Positions 9,901 to 17,900 of a stretch of DNA of 24,955 bases are shown in pieces (the first letter of the stretch is position 1; each line of letters begins with the position of its first letter). Below the pieces are notes generated by a model that was given only the letters and a program-made list of their open reading frames with translations, had not been told where the DNA came from and ran no database searches. A program made the position numbers and the translations under genes. Origin of the DNA: a virus. The stretch is taken from positions 1 through 24,955 of the IMG/VR virus record IMGVR_UViG_3300008050_000292, one strand, 5' to 3'.

Positions 9901-10364
9901 TTGGTGAAGACCTAAAATGTTATGTTGACAAGCTTGTTTCTACAAGCGAATTTGACCTTGTTATTAACAATCTTCTGATAACCAGAAGGATTTCCGGATT
10001 AATGTCAATTTATATGTATGATGCCTTTATAGATTCACTAGGCTTAGATTCATCAGAAAGAGAAGAAGGCTCGGAGAATAGAGGAAACCAAAAATGGAAA
10101 GGAAACATTCTGGATGATACAAAAGACCAGTGTAGAGCGCTTTTCGCCTCTTTTTATCGCTCAATGGACTCTGACGACGACAGTCTTGATGAGACAAAAG
10201 AGAAAAATAGGAAAAAGCTATTCTCTAATTTACTTCCCAATGGCTTATTTAATATAGATAGATCTGTAAAGTGGTGGCAACTCCGTAGAAGATTAGAAGA
10301 TCGACCATTTAATAAAGATGGCGAAGATTGTGTAAATGACTTAGCAGAGATTTTTGGAGGATAA
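3906..10364 (+). CDS. Giant 2152-aa protein of unknown family, probable baseplate/tail structural protein
   Basis: I cannot assign a family. The N-terminus holds Cys14, a Pro-rich stretch and Cys27-Pro-Thr-Cys30. Residues about 440-492 are extremely Lys/Arg/Glu-rich and likely a coiled coil, with a second coiled coil near 554-589. Residues about 645-900 alternate Ala-rich helices with hydrophobic cysteine-containing stretches. A strongly hydrophobic helix lies near 850-883 (Ile-Leu-Ile-Leu-Phe-Val) but is flanked by charges, so it is more likely buried than transmembrane. Pro-rich turns occur near 1115-1120 (Pro-Pro-Pro-Pro-Glu-Glu). The last 900 residues are mixed alpha/beta, and the C-terminus is charged. 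About 27 cysteines are spread along the chain. It lies between the spike pair and the gp25 wedge gene and is within 10 bases of both, which points to a hub or baseplate role. It could substitute for several small T4 hub proteins. No enzymatic motif is visible. Confidence 0.75.
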   Translation: MAESKFKNLQNEVCELPPEPPSSVKVCPTCTIDPDYVEPTWWETTDPYLNLSVCEYQVAILSSENPRNLSQAEINYLAQKSVKKGIRKILRQYSKLELDSVVCAFPPKRSSQVCRLYLPPELIIQLDEIESLSGQMKSDVDYNKQDPENRFNLEALEIKAFVKDIYYGDSFERFQILVSIPAEAIDVLVNAPFGDEEQDEIEVNTQTDKVVVLDGRAFKNNILQMKAIFKLYSRYQSLYYMLQRLSLLQDVGDTTKKFRLTKFPNLFEKFKDSLEELLEDNNYKLRRRKGVRTAHKIKIVFDKRDPTRPYLIKSIQAKYKGCPYKKLRGLGSFREKEEVKNQTLMHYISNLNDMLSEIENSSEPVPWLDFVADHTYPPLTIDFGSVDSTNEELDSCISDTYLSEIRDGLLEEALSFREMIEFTFSTRNCQTIEEYRNNNLVTKTKEKIKKEKLTKEQRTTRRKNRRIDKEAVKQEKQRIQSFITAREEQILNFDFSNPEALIQGYVDLEAVDDDLEIVKILKTEVKALKSIISNANRALSGLLLSVDERTSEVDLYEQATLRFVEEQQQILNLKQEELKELKRTQRHTKFPVTEALSSENLKRLWAEAKGPETEEPSLAKKLAARASTEGKAQRISKNAGRSLISKINPCSWEGVLFDVIECLLGGMSLAEAIPIIVKSTLSKTSPFVLQKVLQGLPPETQLEVEEKVKEELANISADAAAAFKTPWDAASEQAAKEELFDNTADRDKQLNDLSETVEIVFDAYVEAIIELAGIDRLVEMLDKIPGANVFKKVFLQAACPSVNNLTVGIDDLFGSLKIGFCEDGANGYILPEIPNLPSLRMIGVKGVINILLQEFREKIVELIDKLILILFVKVLELLDNSLCRSIGALGSLLANQISGQDTTRNGLLDAINDAFCNFDGNANDTQDDLLSRAGMPDSAKSSIANSISRAMSPNEIKQALLDCSSVPSRVWKAIYAIIQVTYPDLLEIINGPDDVKEIFCIMGSLLSPEQRGRLEDSFDTESPLANRPMDNSICLTNSERVVWDQRRIEFYQNDGLDSDAAEDFVNGLNDKMLSDLADLMDLLANGPEGVLEDLFGKAFEPSPDPECIESLNILPPPPEEIKQLQAQISEGIFGTLSSAFTRDMIGHRHAFIDNILADSRGKRLTGFLQHESRVGFDLLFPNAANSIEDHRDKYDQSGYITKAIMAQKLFPEDTFEGNQETEDGITTPEANHLFPDTISIYARKQLMDSTQEIEFTTGPDSPSFILNFKDISEKPEDYEFDKGFNLVYKNNTNSDDSFKRDGLYVIRKTDLNRIKDNNIQRTRDFRLRIPYGLENNSKLVQQIDSGENTLNQPYVNFLFSEYIKRTWSRAGVNNLQNTDTLYDKMNTGIAGPLIHSLLEDSREPDGIPTGFRFGYNNDKITYEDLLYVNPEATDDTDTWEYTYEEEDKTLGKSATGNKRVKFLDPAKYGGRYTKPKLYLEPTEHDGWYRVLQIVVPELDGCDPRRSDFLYLTEISDKVSSLQNTLPTDKRMELDESCTQEPAFDKLLSPSSTAYMEGVITATIRAYCSEAILRTMPMVSQLKLDFKRNYDDAFLSLIVEKMEEEMTEQGGIGDGFTFSRIKEYTYWLLFLEQVVQSSYRKVKEGTLPREPLLLSMLRDTNRISKNYLRPELEDIRLIRAIGSYSLDFEGNIVAVQFKRNQSSQKAQNRGIRLLNALAFGAYGKDYRDTLLKKKKDERRVRIKVLSLKRLKTITREFDLHNSMMLSKSILRFHIRAELEGYSDKLDEFFVPQPYIFDLSKFFIGASNICKNHTIQAGLSEVERPVGESSLPYGDINEVVQDPSVQNPLEDLEITDEIKNNGVFFLEKYAVVTPKGTRSSSFTTLLNGVVSITELQSEIRNFRGDKEILISEALGDAIEVLDENGNVLTYDGSIGIKFGVRLCYAPPSNFAVPNAIEFDRAFKAKPVEGYAGSAHYFPIAKFEQDIIDRKLNEIDLQDTNLGEDLKCYVDKLVSTSEFDLVINNLLITRRISGLMSIYMYDAFIDSLGLDSSEREEGSENRGNQKWKGNILDDTKDQCRALFASFYRSMDSDDDSLDETKEKNRKKLFSNLLPNGLFNIDRSVKWWQLRRRLEDRPFNKDGEDCVNDLAEIFGG

Positions 10365-10366
10365 GT

Positions 10367-10750
10367 ATGGCTATAAAGAATATAACAGTTGAGTTTCCAC
10401 TCAAAGTAGGACCAGAGGGCTATTTGGTATCTATAACAGAGGAAAATGTTGCTGAATCAATAAAATTTAATCTTAAAAACATTTTGTTAACGATTCCGGG
10501 AGAAAAGCTCTCCGACTCTAATTTTGGTGTTGGCTTATTGAGATACTTATTTTTAAATAACAACGAGGATTTAAAGCCTCTCAAATTCGTCATCAGAGAA
10601 CAGATAAAGAGATATTTCAATGTTTTTAGCAATTTGGACATTGAAACCGACATAAGCCGAATGAATGAGCAAGTTTTAAAAGTAAAGCTTGTTTATGTGA
10701 TAGATGAAATTAAACTATCGGACGAGTTGGAAGTTGAAGTTTCTCTGTGA
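10367..10750 (+). CDS. gp25: Baseplate wedge protein, T4 gp25-like
   Basis: This is a 127-residue protein (T4 gp25 is 132) of the gp25/TssE-like family, a sheath-initiating wedge component shared by contractile phage tails and type VI secretion systems. The family core is visible: a Phe-Pro-Leu start, then Ala-Glu-Ser-Ile-x-x-Asn-Leu-x-x-Ile-Leu-Leu-Thr-x-Pro-Gly-Glu-Lys at about 29-46. After this come a Phe-Gly-x-x-Leu-x-x-Tyr-Leu-Phe turn (about 52-62) and a C-terminal beta region. In T4, gp25 binds the gp6-gp7 heterotrimer and nucleates sheath polymerisation. GGAGG at 10356-10360, six bases before the ATG, is the clearest canonical ribosome binding site in the window and lies inside the end of the preceding gene. 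The gp6-like gene follows after a 46-base gap. Confidence 0.85.
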   Translation: MAIKNITVEFPLKVGPEGYLVSITEENVAESIKFNLKNILLTIPGEKLSDSNFGVGLLRYLFLNNNEDLKPLKFVIREQIKRYFNVFSNLDIETDISRMNEQVLKVKLVYVIDEIKLSDELEVEVSL

Positions 10751-10796
10751 AATTAACGAGCAAACTATTTATTTTTGATGTGAAGGAATCTGCTAC

Positions 10797-12596
10797 ATGC
10801 CCAAAAACAAAAACATACCTATAAAATATACAAATAGAGATTTTGATACAATCAAGCAAGACTTGATAGATTATGCAAAAAGATACTACCCAAATACTTA
10901 CAAAGATTTCAGTGATGCCTCATTTGGTTCAATGGTTTTTGACATGGTTGCATACGTCGGAGATAACTTATCTTTTTATTTAGATTACCAAGCGAATGAA
11001 TCATTTCTAGATACATCTGTTGAATTTTCTAACATACGAAAGCATGCTCGGTCTATGGGCTATTCATTTGCTGGTGTACCTGTGTCTTATGGCTTGGCAT
11101 CATTTTTTATCTTGATACCTGCTAATGCAGATGGAAATGCACCAGATCCTCTTTACATACCAACTTTAAAGAAAAATACATCTCTTCGATCAGCTTCTGG
11201 TGTATCCTTTTTGCTATTGGAAGATGTTGATTTTTCAGATCCCAAAAATGAAGTTGTAGAAGCACAATACAATAGTACAACTGGTGGCGTTACTTATTAT
11301 GCTATTCGTGCCTACGGCCAAGTCTCATCAGGTAAACTGCAGTCAGTTGATATTAATCTGGTTAATGCTTCGTTTGAAAAATTTAGAAAAGTAAGAATAG
11401 GCGCCTCCGCTATTTCAGAAGTAGTAAAAGTCGTCGACTCAGAAGGAAATGTCTATTACGAAGTAGACTATTTGAGCCAAGAAACAATCATGATAGAAAC
11501 AACAAACCCAACTGCTTTGTCTGATGGCGTAAGATCTATTATGAAACCATTTGTAACAGCAAGAAGATTTATTATTGAGCAAGATAATACCGGAACTTAT
11601 TTACAATTTGGCTTCGGATCGGAGGATGACGATGATTCTGGACTAGCAGACCCCTCAGCGGTTGCGTTGAATCTCCATGCTAGGGATGCGATAACTGCCA
11701 CGTCTATTGATCCTTCAAAACTATTAGGGACTGACAAATTTGGAATCTCTCCTTATGGAACCACTCTGAAGGTAATTTATCGGGTTAATGACTCAACAAA
11801 TGTTAATGTTGGTGCAAACCAGCTTGATAGAGTTATTTCGCCTGTTGTAAAATTCAATGACCCAACAAGTTTGAATTCTGCCACAGTGGCATACATAAGG
11901 GGTTCTCTCGAAGTTACAAATGAAGATCCAATAAGTGGACAAACAGTCGAGATCTTATCAGATGAGCTTAAAGTTAGAGCAAAGAACTATTATGCCACAC
12001 AGAACAGAGCAGTTACAAAACAGGACTATGAATCGATTGCATATAACATGCCAAATAAGTTCGGGTCAATAAAAAGAGTTAATGTGGTAAACGATCCTCT
12101 GTCAACAAATAGAAAACTAGCCCTGTATGTTATTTCAGAAAATCAAAATGCAGAATTGATAACTACAAGTGCAAGAATAAAAGAAAATTTAAAATCTTGG
12201 CTAACACAGTACAAGTCTATAAACGATCAGATGGAAATCTTTGATGCAAAAATAGTAAATTTTGGAATAGATTTCGAAGTATCGGTTGATAATAGATATA
12301 GTCGTGATGAAGTGATCACTAATGCCATAAATAATTTAGCGAACAGGTATTCTCCAAAGTTTTATATAGGAGAAGCCATCTACTTAACAGAGATCTATAA
12401 CATTCTGGTAAAGACAACTGGAATTATTGATGTTAAGAAGGTTGAGGTCTTCAATAAGTATGGGGGAAATCATTCCTCGATTCCGTTTGACTTTGACAAA
12501 GTTAGTTCAAAAGACGGCTCATACTATAAAATTCCAAAAAACGTGATCGTTGAATTAAAATTTCCAAATGAAGACATAAAGGGTGCCGCCAAATGA
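10797..12596 (+). CDS. gp6: Baseplate wedge protein, T4 gp6-like (gpJ family)
   Basis: This 599-residue protein (T4 gp6 is 660) has the signature order of the gp6/gpJ wedge family. The N-terminal Tyr-Thr-Asn-Arg-Asp-Phe-Asp-Thr-Ile (about 10-19) is followed by Ser-Phe-Gly-Ser-Met-Val and Val-Ala-Tyr-Val-Gly-Asp-Asn-Leu-Ser-Phe-Tyr (about 41-63). A central beta-rich region follows, with Gln-Phe-Gly-Phe-Gly-Ser at about 271. Near 403-412 is Arg-Ala-Val-Thr-Lys-Gln-Asp-Tyr-Glu, the conserved entry to the C-terminal domain. The C-terminus then has the typical Leu-x-x-Trp-Leu helix and alternating strands. In T4, gp6 dimers form the inner ring of the baseplate and change conformation on sheath contraction. 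GAAGGA at 10782-10787 supports the start. The stop overlaps the next ATG (ATGA), so the DNRLRE protein is translationally coupled. Confidence 0.87.
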   Translation: MPKNKNIPIKYTNRDFDTIKQDLIDYAKRYYPNTYKDFSDASFGSMVFDMVAYVGDNLSFYLDYQANESFLDTSVEFSNIRKHARSMGYSFAGVPVSYGLASFFILIPANADGNAPDPLYIPTLKKNTSLRSASGVSFLLLEDVDFSDPKNEVVEAQYNSTTGGVTYYAIRAYGQVSSGKLQSVDINLVNASFEKFRKVRIGASAISEVVKVVDSEGNVYYEVDYLSQETIMIETTNPTALSDGVRSIMKPFVTARRFIIEQDNTGTYLQFGFGSEDDDDSGLADPSAVALNLHARDAITATSIDPSKLLGTDKFGISPYGTTLKVIYRVNDSTNVNVGANQLDRVISPVVKFNDPTSLNSATVAYIRGSLEVTNEDPISGQTVEILSDELKVRAKNYYATQNRAVTKQDYESIAYNMPNKFGSIKRVNVVNDPLSTNRKLALYVISENQNAELITTSARIKENLKSWLTQYKSINDQMEIFDAKIVNFGIDFEVSVDNRYSRDEVITNAINNLANRYSPKFYIGEAIYLTEIYNILVKTTGIIDVKKVEVFNKYGGNHSSIPFDFDKVSSKDGSYYKIPKNVIVELKFPNEDIKGAAK

Positions 12597-14023
12597 GTAT
12601 AAAAAGATACACAGCAATAGCAGATAACACAATCACAAATGCCTTTGAGAGCGATTTGTCCACCAGAGCTACTGGGTCAAATGCCGGAGCAGCCGATGTA
12701 ATAGAGATTTTTTCAATTTATGGTCAAGCGACAACTAGCTCTGCTGAGGCATCTAGAGCACTTGTACAATTTGACACATCACAGATTTCAGCTGATAGAA
12801 CCGCTGGATTAATTCCGGCCAATGGGTCAGTTTCGTTTTATTTAAAAATGTTCAACACTGAACACATCGAAACAACACCAAGAAGTTTTACATTAGCTGT
12901 ACAAGCAGTTTCACAGTCTTGGGAAGAGGGGAATGGATTAGATCTTGATTCTTATACTGATTTAACTTATAACAACATAGGTTCAAATTGGATAAAAAGA
13001 TCAGGCAATAACAGCTGGGTTGCTCAAGGGGGTGATTTTCACACAACACCAGTATTTACAGCGACATTTGACAAAGGATCAGAGGATCTTGAAATCAATG
13101 TAACTTCGCTAGTAGAAGAGTGGATTGCTGGAACCAAAGATAACTACGGTTTTGGCATCTTCTTATCCGGATCATATGAATCCGGAACAACATCTTATTA
13201 TACAAAAAAGTTCTTCGCTAGATCAAGCGAATTCTTTTTTAAAAAGCCGATCATAGAAGCAAGGTTCAACGACGACATCAAAGATGATCGTGGTAATTTT
13301 TATTCCTCTTCTTCCCTCGCACCTGCTGAGGACAACCTTAATACAATTTATCTATACAACTATGTTAGAGGAAGGCTTAGAAATATACCGTCAATTGATA
13401 CCGGCAACATCTATGTTGATTTTTATCAAACCCTAGGCGGAACAGCAGAGACACTATGTATTGATACACCAGCCACAGGCGGGTATGTCTCTGCTGGTAT
13501 CTATTCTTGTTCTGTTTGTGTTTCCACAACCGCCACCACTCTTAGAGATGTCTGGCACGATGGATCAGGAACACAATTTCATACAGGAACTATTTCTGTA
13601 AATTCTCTCGCATCAGAGACACATAGTACAAACCAAAGGTATGTCCTATCAATAAGTAACATGAAAAGCCAATATAGCAATCAAGAAACTGCAAGATTTA
13701 GATTATATGCACGTGTAAAAGATTGGTCTCCAACAATTTATACTGTTGCCTCTGCAGCTCCGGAAAACTTAATAATACCATCGGCATCTTATGAGGTTTG
13801 CCGTACATCAGATGGAGCCAGAGTTATACCTTTTGGAACCGGCTCTGATTGGCATACCGGCTTGGCACATGATGTTAGCGGAAATTACTTTGATCTAGAC
13901 TTATCTATGCTTGAAGCCGGTTATTCGTATGATATAAAATTTGCCTTTTATAATGATTCGGTAACCGACTGGGAAGTTCAGCCGTACAACTTTAGATTCA
14001 AAGTGAGAGAAGATGAGTACTAA
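12593..14023 (+). CDS. DNRLRE-domain tail/baseplate protein (476 aa)
   Basis: Residues about 1-215 fit a DNRLRE-type jelly-roll domain, known from secreted and surface carbohydrate-associated proteins. Visible marks are Ala-Asp-Asn-Thr-Ile near the N-terminus, Arg-Ala-Leu-Val-Gln-Phe-Asp at about 55-61, Gln-Ser-Trp-Glu-Glu-Gly at about 108-113, and Val-Thr-Ser-Leu-Val-Glu-Glu-Trp followed by Asn-Tyr-Gly-Phe-Gly-Ile at about 170-187. Residues 215-476 are a second beta-rich part with several cysteines and no family I recognise. There is no signal peptide, as expected for a virion protein assembled in the cytoplasm. The gene starts in an ATGA overlap with gp6 and overlaps the following ORF by 11 bases. 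Its position between gp6 and the gp7-like gene suggests a baseplate-mounted structural or host-surface-binding protein. It takes up a place where T4 has no such gene. Confidence 0.7.
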   Translation: MSIKRYTAIADNTITNAFESDLSTRATGSNAGAADVIEIFSIYGQATTSSAEASRALVQFDTSQISADRTAGLIPANGSVSFYLKMFNTEHIETTPRSFTLAVQAVSQSWEEGNGLDLDSYTDLTYNNIGSNWIKRSGNNSWVAQGGDFHTTPVFTATFDKGSEDLEINVTSLVEEWIAGTKDNYGFGIFLSGSYESGTTSYYTKKFFARSSEFFFKKPIIEARFNDDIKDDRGNFYSSSSLAPAEDNLNTIYLYNYVRGRLRNIPSIDTGNIYVDFYQTLGGTAETLCIDTPATGGYVSAGIYSCSVCVSTTATTLRDVWHDGSGTQFHTGTISVNSLASETHSTNQRYVLSISNMKSQYSNQETARFRLYARVKDWSPTIYTVASAAPENLIIPSASYEVCRTSDGARVIPFGTGSDWHTGLAHDVSGNYFDLDLSMLEAGYSYDIKFAFYNDSVTDWEVQPYNFRFKVREDEY

Positions 14024-14927
14024 ACCGATTTTTGCAAAATCCGCTAATTCCGGATCAGAAGGAACAGAGTCTCCCGATTTTATTGTAGCCAAGTCCAAAG
14101 ATTTAGATACATATATTCCTCCTATTGACTTCTCAACAGCATCTAACTTTGTTCGTTTTGGTTCTGGTGAAGAATATTATGCCGAGAGTATTAAGAGGAT
14201 TTATAACGATTATCCGTATGATGGATCAGCTAAAGAAAAGACAAACTTCTATCTAAGCTCTTCTTATTTAGATAAATGGATGATTGATAATAAGTATCCA
14301 AGATATTCAGGATATGCTGCTTTTGATGGAACATCTTACTTGCAAGTAAACAGGGGTTATCAAGAAGCAACAGTTCCATCGTCAACTAAGCTCTCAACAC
14401 TCTTTGGTTCCAAGAAGGTTATACAAGATACAACAAAAAGAAGAAAACAAACAGCTTATTTTGATTTTGATGATGGTGTAACTTGGGAATGGAGAATGAA
14501 GATTGATGGATTTAATGGCTCATATAGTGGATCTTATTTGTATAAATTTTCTTCCGATGTGGGCTTTATCAATGTGGCATTAATTCATCAAGATCATCCC
14601 GTCAGCCCTACAGGCCAAAGTGTATTTAATCTTAATATGTCCTCATCAGCAGGTTGGTTTGGAGCAACAATTTCAAATGACAACACTGTAACCACTTCGT
14701 CAATTGCAGACGGCTCATGGCACCATTATGCTATAAGTCTTTTTAGACTTGGATCTGATCTGGTATGTGATTTTTACTTTGATGGAAAGATAAATAAAAG
14801 AAAAGCGATAACAGCAGCCACATTTCCAAATCTGACCAGCTCTGTTACAAGCTTTATAATGTCCGGCTCTTGGAGTGTAGGTGCAACACCTTACGGCTCT
14901 GGTCCCTCAATTGACTTTGGAGGTTAA
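14013..14927 (+). CDS. LamG-domain ORF, possibly the 5' part of a split tail gene (304 aa)
   Basis: Residues about 1-95 are an N-terminal linker region with aromatic residues. Residues about 100-304 form most of a LamG/concanavalin A-like domain: Ala-Ala-Phe-Asp-Gly-Thr-Ser-Tyr-Leu at about 103-111, Trp-Glu-Trp-Arg-Met near 158, Gly-Ser-Trp236-His-His-Tyr-Ala, and Phe-Tyr-Phe-Asp-Gly-Lys near 255. The domain is missing its final strand, Asp-Glu-x-Arg-x-Trp. That strand is the first thing encoded after the next ATG, in the same reading frame, beyond TAA-AAA-TAA at 14925-14933. The ORF therefore looks like the front end of one longer protein, or one half of a fold completed by two chains. The start ATG lies 11 bases inside the upstream gene. 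The ORF is clear; its status as a complete gene is not. Confidence 0.65.
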   Translation: MSTKPIFAKSANSGSEGTESPDFIVAKSKDLDTYIPPIDFSTASNFVRFGSGEEYYAESIKRIYNDYPYDGSAKEKTNFYLSSSYLDKWMIDNKYPRYSGYAAFDGTSYLQVNRGYQEATVPSSTKLSTLFGSKKVIQDTTKRRKQTAYFDFDDGVTWEWRMKIDGFNGSYSGSYLYKFSSDVGFINVALIHQDHPVSPTGQSVFNLNMSSSAGWFGATISNDNTVTTSSIADGSWHHYAISLFRLGSDLVCDFYFDGKINKRKAITAATFPNLTSSVTSFIMSGSWSVGATPYGSGPSIDFGG

Positions 14928-14939
14928 AAATAATTTATG
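14919..14939 (+). promoter_or_regulatory. Stop-Shine-Dalgarno-restart junction inside a LamG reading frame
   Basis: GGAGG at 14919-14923 encodes the last two glycines of the upstream ORF and is a strong ribosome binding sequence. It is followed by TAA (14925-14927), AAA, a second in-frame TAA (14931-14933), TTT and the ATG at 14937. Spacing from GGAGG to ATG is 13 bases, longer than ideal but usable. Both ORFs share one frame, so termination and re-initiation could yield two polypeptides at a fixed ratio. Confidence 0.5.
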
Positions 14940-17900
14940 GCTATTACACTTACTATACATTCTTGTTCATTTGACGAGTTTCGTTTTTGGAATAAAAAAC
15001 GAACACCAGAAGAAATTTATAGAAACTATCAATCAACAATTGATGGCGGCGCTTCAACAGACGACTACAAGACAGAACTTTCAATGTATTTTAAATTCAA
15101 TGAAGGTAACACAGGCACAGACTCTGAGGACAGAGTAGTCCTTGACTATTCCGGAAGAATTTCAAATGCATATTGGCAGGATTATTCTGCTGGTCTTCGT
15201 GCCACTGGTTCTTCTTTAACCTCTGAAAGAGGCGATCTGATTATAAGATCCAGTCACCCAGATGTTATTGCTCTAGAGACTGAAATGCAAACTAGCGGAT
15301 CTAATCATGATGCTAATAATAACATGTATTTGTATGATCTGACGCCACAATGGATAAGAGATGAAGATGAACAAAATGGAAAAGAGTTCAAGAAGCTTGT
15401 TCAAATAATTGGTTCTTATTTTGATACTCTATACGCACAAGTGGAAAGACTACCGGAACTTCGTGATAAGGGCTATACAACTTCGAATAACAAAGCAAAG
15501 CCATTTGCGAATCGTCTTCTAAGCGATAAAGGGTTTAATGTTGAGGATGTTTTAACCAATCGATCAATTTTGGAATTTTTCAATTCCCGCGATCTGAATG
15601 GTAATAAATACGAAAAAGAAATTACAGAGATAAAGAATCTAATTTATCTCAACATTTACAACAACCTCGAACACATTTACAAATCAAAAGGCACCGAAAA
15701 ATCATACCGAAATCTTCTTCGGTGCTTTGGCATAGATGATGAAATAGTAAAGCTTAACCTCTATACAGACAATGCAACACAATATCTTGTTGACAAGACC
15801 AAACACACCTCACAAAAGACCAAGCATATTGATTTTTCTAGACCTGCTCGTTTCGGAGCAACAGTGTACCAACAGAATTTCATTTCTGGCTCAAAACTTG
15901 AGAGATTAGAGAAGAATTTAGCACTAACTGCCGAAGTTGAGGTATTAGTACCGGTAAAACCAAAGCAAACAGATTCTTCTTATTTTTACACAAGTTTTCA
16001 ATCATCTTCGGTATTTGGACTTGATGCAGTAGATTCATCCGGAGTTCAATATAGTGGATCAAATCTCCACGACAACTTTCAATTATATTTGGTTAAAGAT
16101 GCCGTGGAGAGTACACGAGCCAAATGGGTTCTAGAACAAATAAATCATGGCACATCCACAACCTCAATTGTATTGACTTCTTCTTATTATGATGAGATCT
16201 ATAACAATCAAAGATGGAACTTGGCGGTTAGAGTATACCCTGAAGGTTATCCCTTTGCTGGTTCATACCTAACTTCATCTAATCCTTCATACACTTTGGA
16301 ACTTTATGGAGTTTCTCACAATTTAGACGAAGTCTTGCATGAATTTAATGTATCAACGACTCTATTACATGAAACAGGCTCATCACTATTATCAGCTGAT
16401 AAGAAAGCATATGTTGGTGCTCGTCGCACCAATTGGTCTGGCTCGGTTGTTACCAATAGTGATGTTAAGATCGCTGCGACCTCAATTTACTTTGATAAGC
16501 TCAATAATAAATCAATAAAACAGCATAACAAAGATCCCATGAATTATGGGCATGATAAAGTATTTGGAAATCCAACGCTTTTTGCTACAAACCAAAGCGG
16601 AGTTCACATTCCAGCCCAAGATAGCTTGGCACTTCATTGGGATTTTCAAACGGTATCAACTTCTGATTCAAGCGGAGAGTTTGTAGTTGAGGATTACTCA
16701 AGCGGCTCTTCAACAGGAAGATATGGATGGCTTGAAAATGTAATCAAAGCAGAACACAAAGGAACCGGAGATGAATTTCCAGTTTCTTCAACAGCTGTTG
16801 TATCAAACGAGTTTATTTTCGCTTCAAAGAAAGAGCTTCCAGAGATCTCCTTTACATCCGACACAATAAAGATAATGGGAGATGCCGATACCTTTCTCTA
16901 TGAAGATGAAGACGTTACCGACAACATTTTTTCATTTGAAAAGAGTATGTATCAATCAGTATCAGAAAACATGCTAAACATGTTCTCAACAATCGTTGAG
17001 TATTCTAATCTATTTTCAAAGCCAATTGATAGATACAGACAGGATTATAAGAGATTAGACCATGCTCGCCAAATCTTTTTCGAAAGAGTAACAGGTGACA
17101 TGGATTTGGACAAATTCACAGAGTATTTTAAGTGGATTGATCGATCAGTTTCCTATTTTTTAGAACAGCTTCATCCGGCTTCTGCCAAGTTCAATGCAGG
17201 ACTGTCGGACATGGTTGAATCTCATATTCTCGAGAGACCAAAGTACCAACATAGGTTTCCATCAATTGAATCTAAAACAATAACCGACAGCGGAGTCAAA
17301 GGCGGAATCAAAGGTATAGCAGAGCGCCGTTATAATTGGCAATACGGACATGCTCCGGATTATAAAAACGAAGACTACAATGCAAAAGCAGTTAGCCTTG
17401 CATCCACATGTTGTTTACAATATGCAGATAGAACCGTATTTACCGGTTCTTCCGGAGCACTTTCAATAGGGTTTTGGTTTAAGCCTGCGAACACCACCAT
17501 TGGCCGAGTTATAATTGACTTTGGTAATAATTTAAAAATCTCACAAAATGCTACAAACAAAATAGTTGCAACGATTGTCACGTCTGGTGGAGTATCAGTC
17601 GGAACAACTACTGCCAACCCAGTTACAACCGATGCATTTATTTTAATTTCTTGGGACCATGCTGATCCGACTAATGGAGATGTTAACATATATATTCGAG
17701 GCTCTGTGGAAGAAGACATGGCATATAGCGCAGGAGCAACCGCATTTAGGGCCCTAGACGCTGGGTCTTTACAAATTGGATCAGCAGCGGTTGATGGCGA
17801 TGTATTTGATGAAGTGTCCATTTGGGACAAAATAATGACAGCAGCTGATGCCACAAGCATCTATAATTCTGGTGTTGCACAAAATCTTTTAAATCACCCA

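Noticed and set aside
14921-14970. Programmed ribosomal frameshift or stop-codon recoding joining the two LamG halves
   Set aside because: Both halves are in the same frame, so one frameshift would not rejoin them. The other frames give no LamG-like sequence, and one hits a stop. TAA ends other genes normally in this window, so reassignment of TAA is unlikely.
14881-15138. An 85-codon + strand frame crossing the LamG break
   Set aside because: Its translation lacks LamG features, and the DEFRFW strand and downstream protein are in a different frame. It is a shadow ORF.
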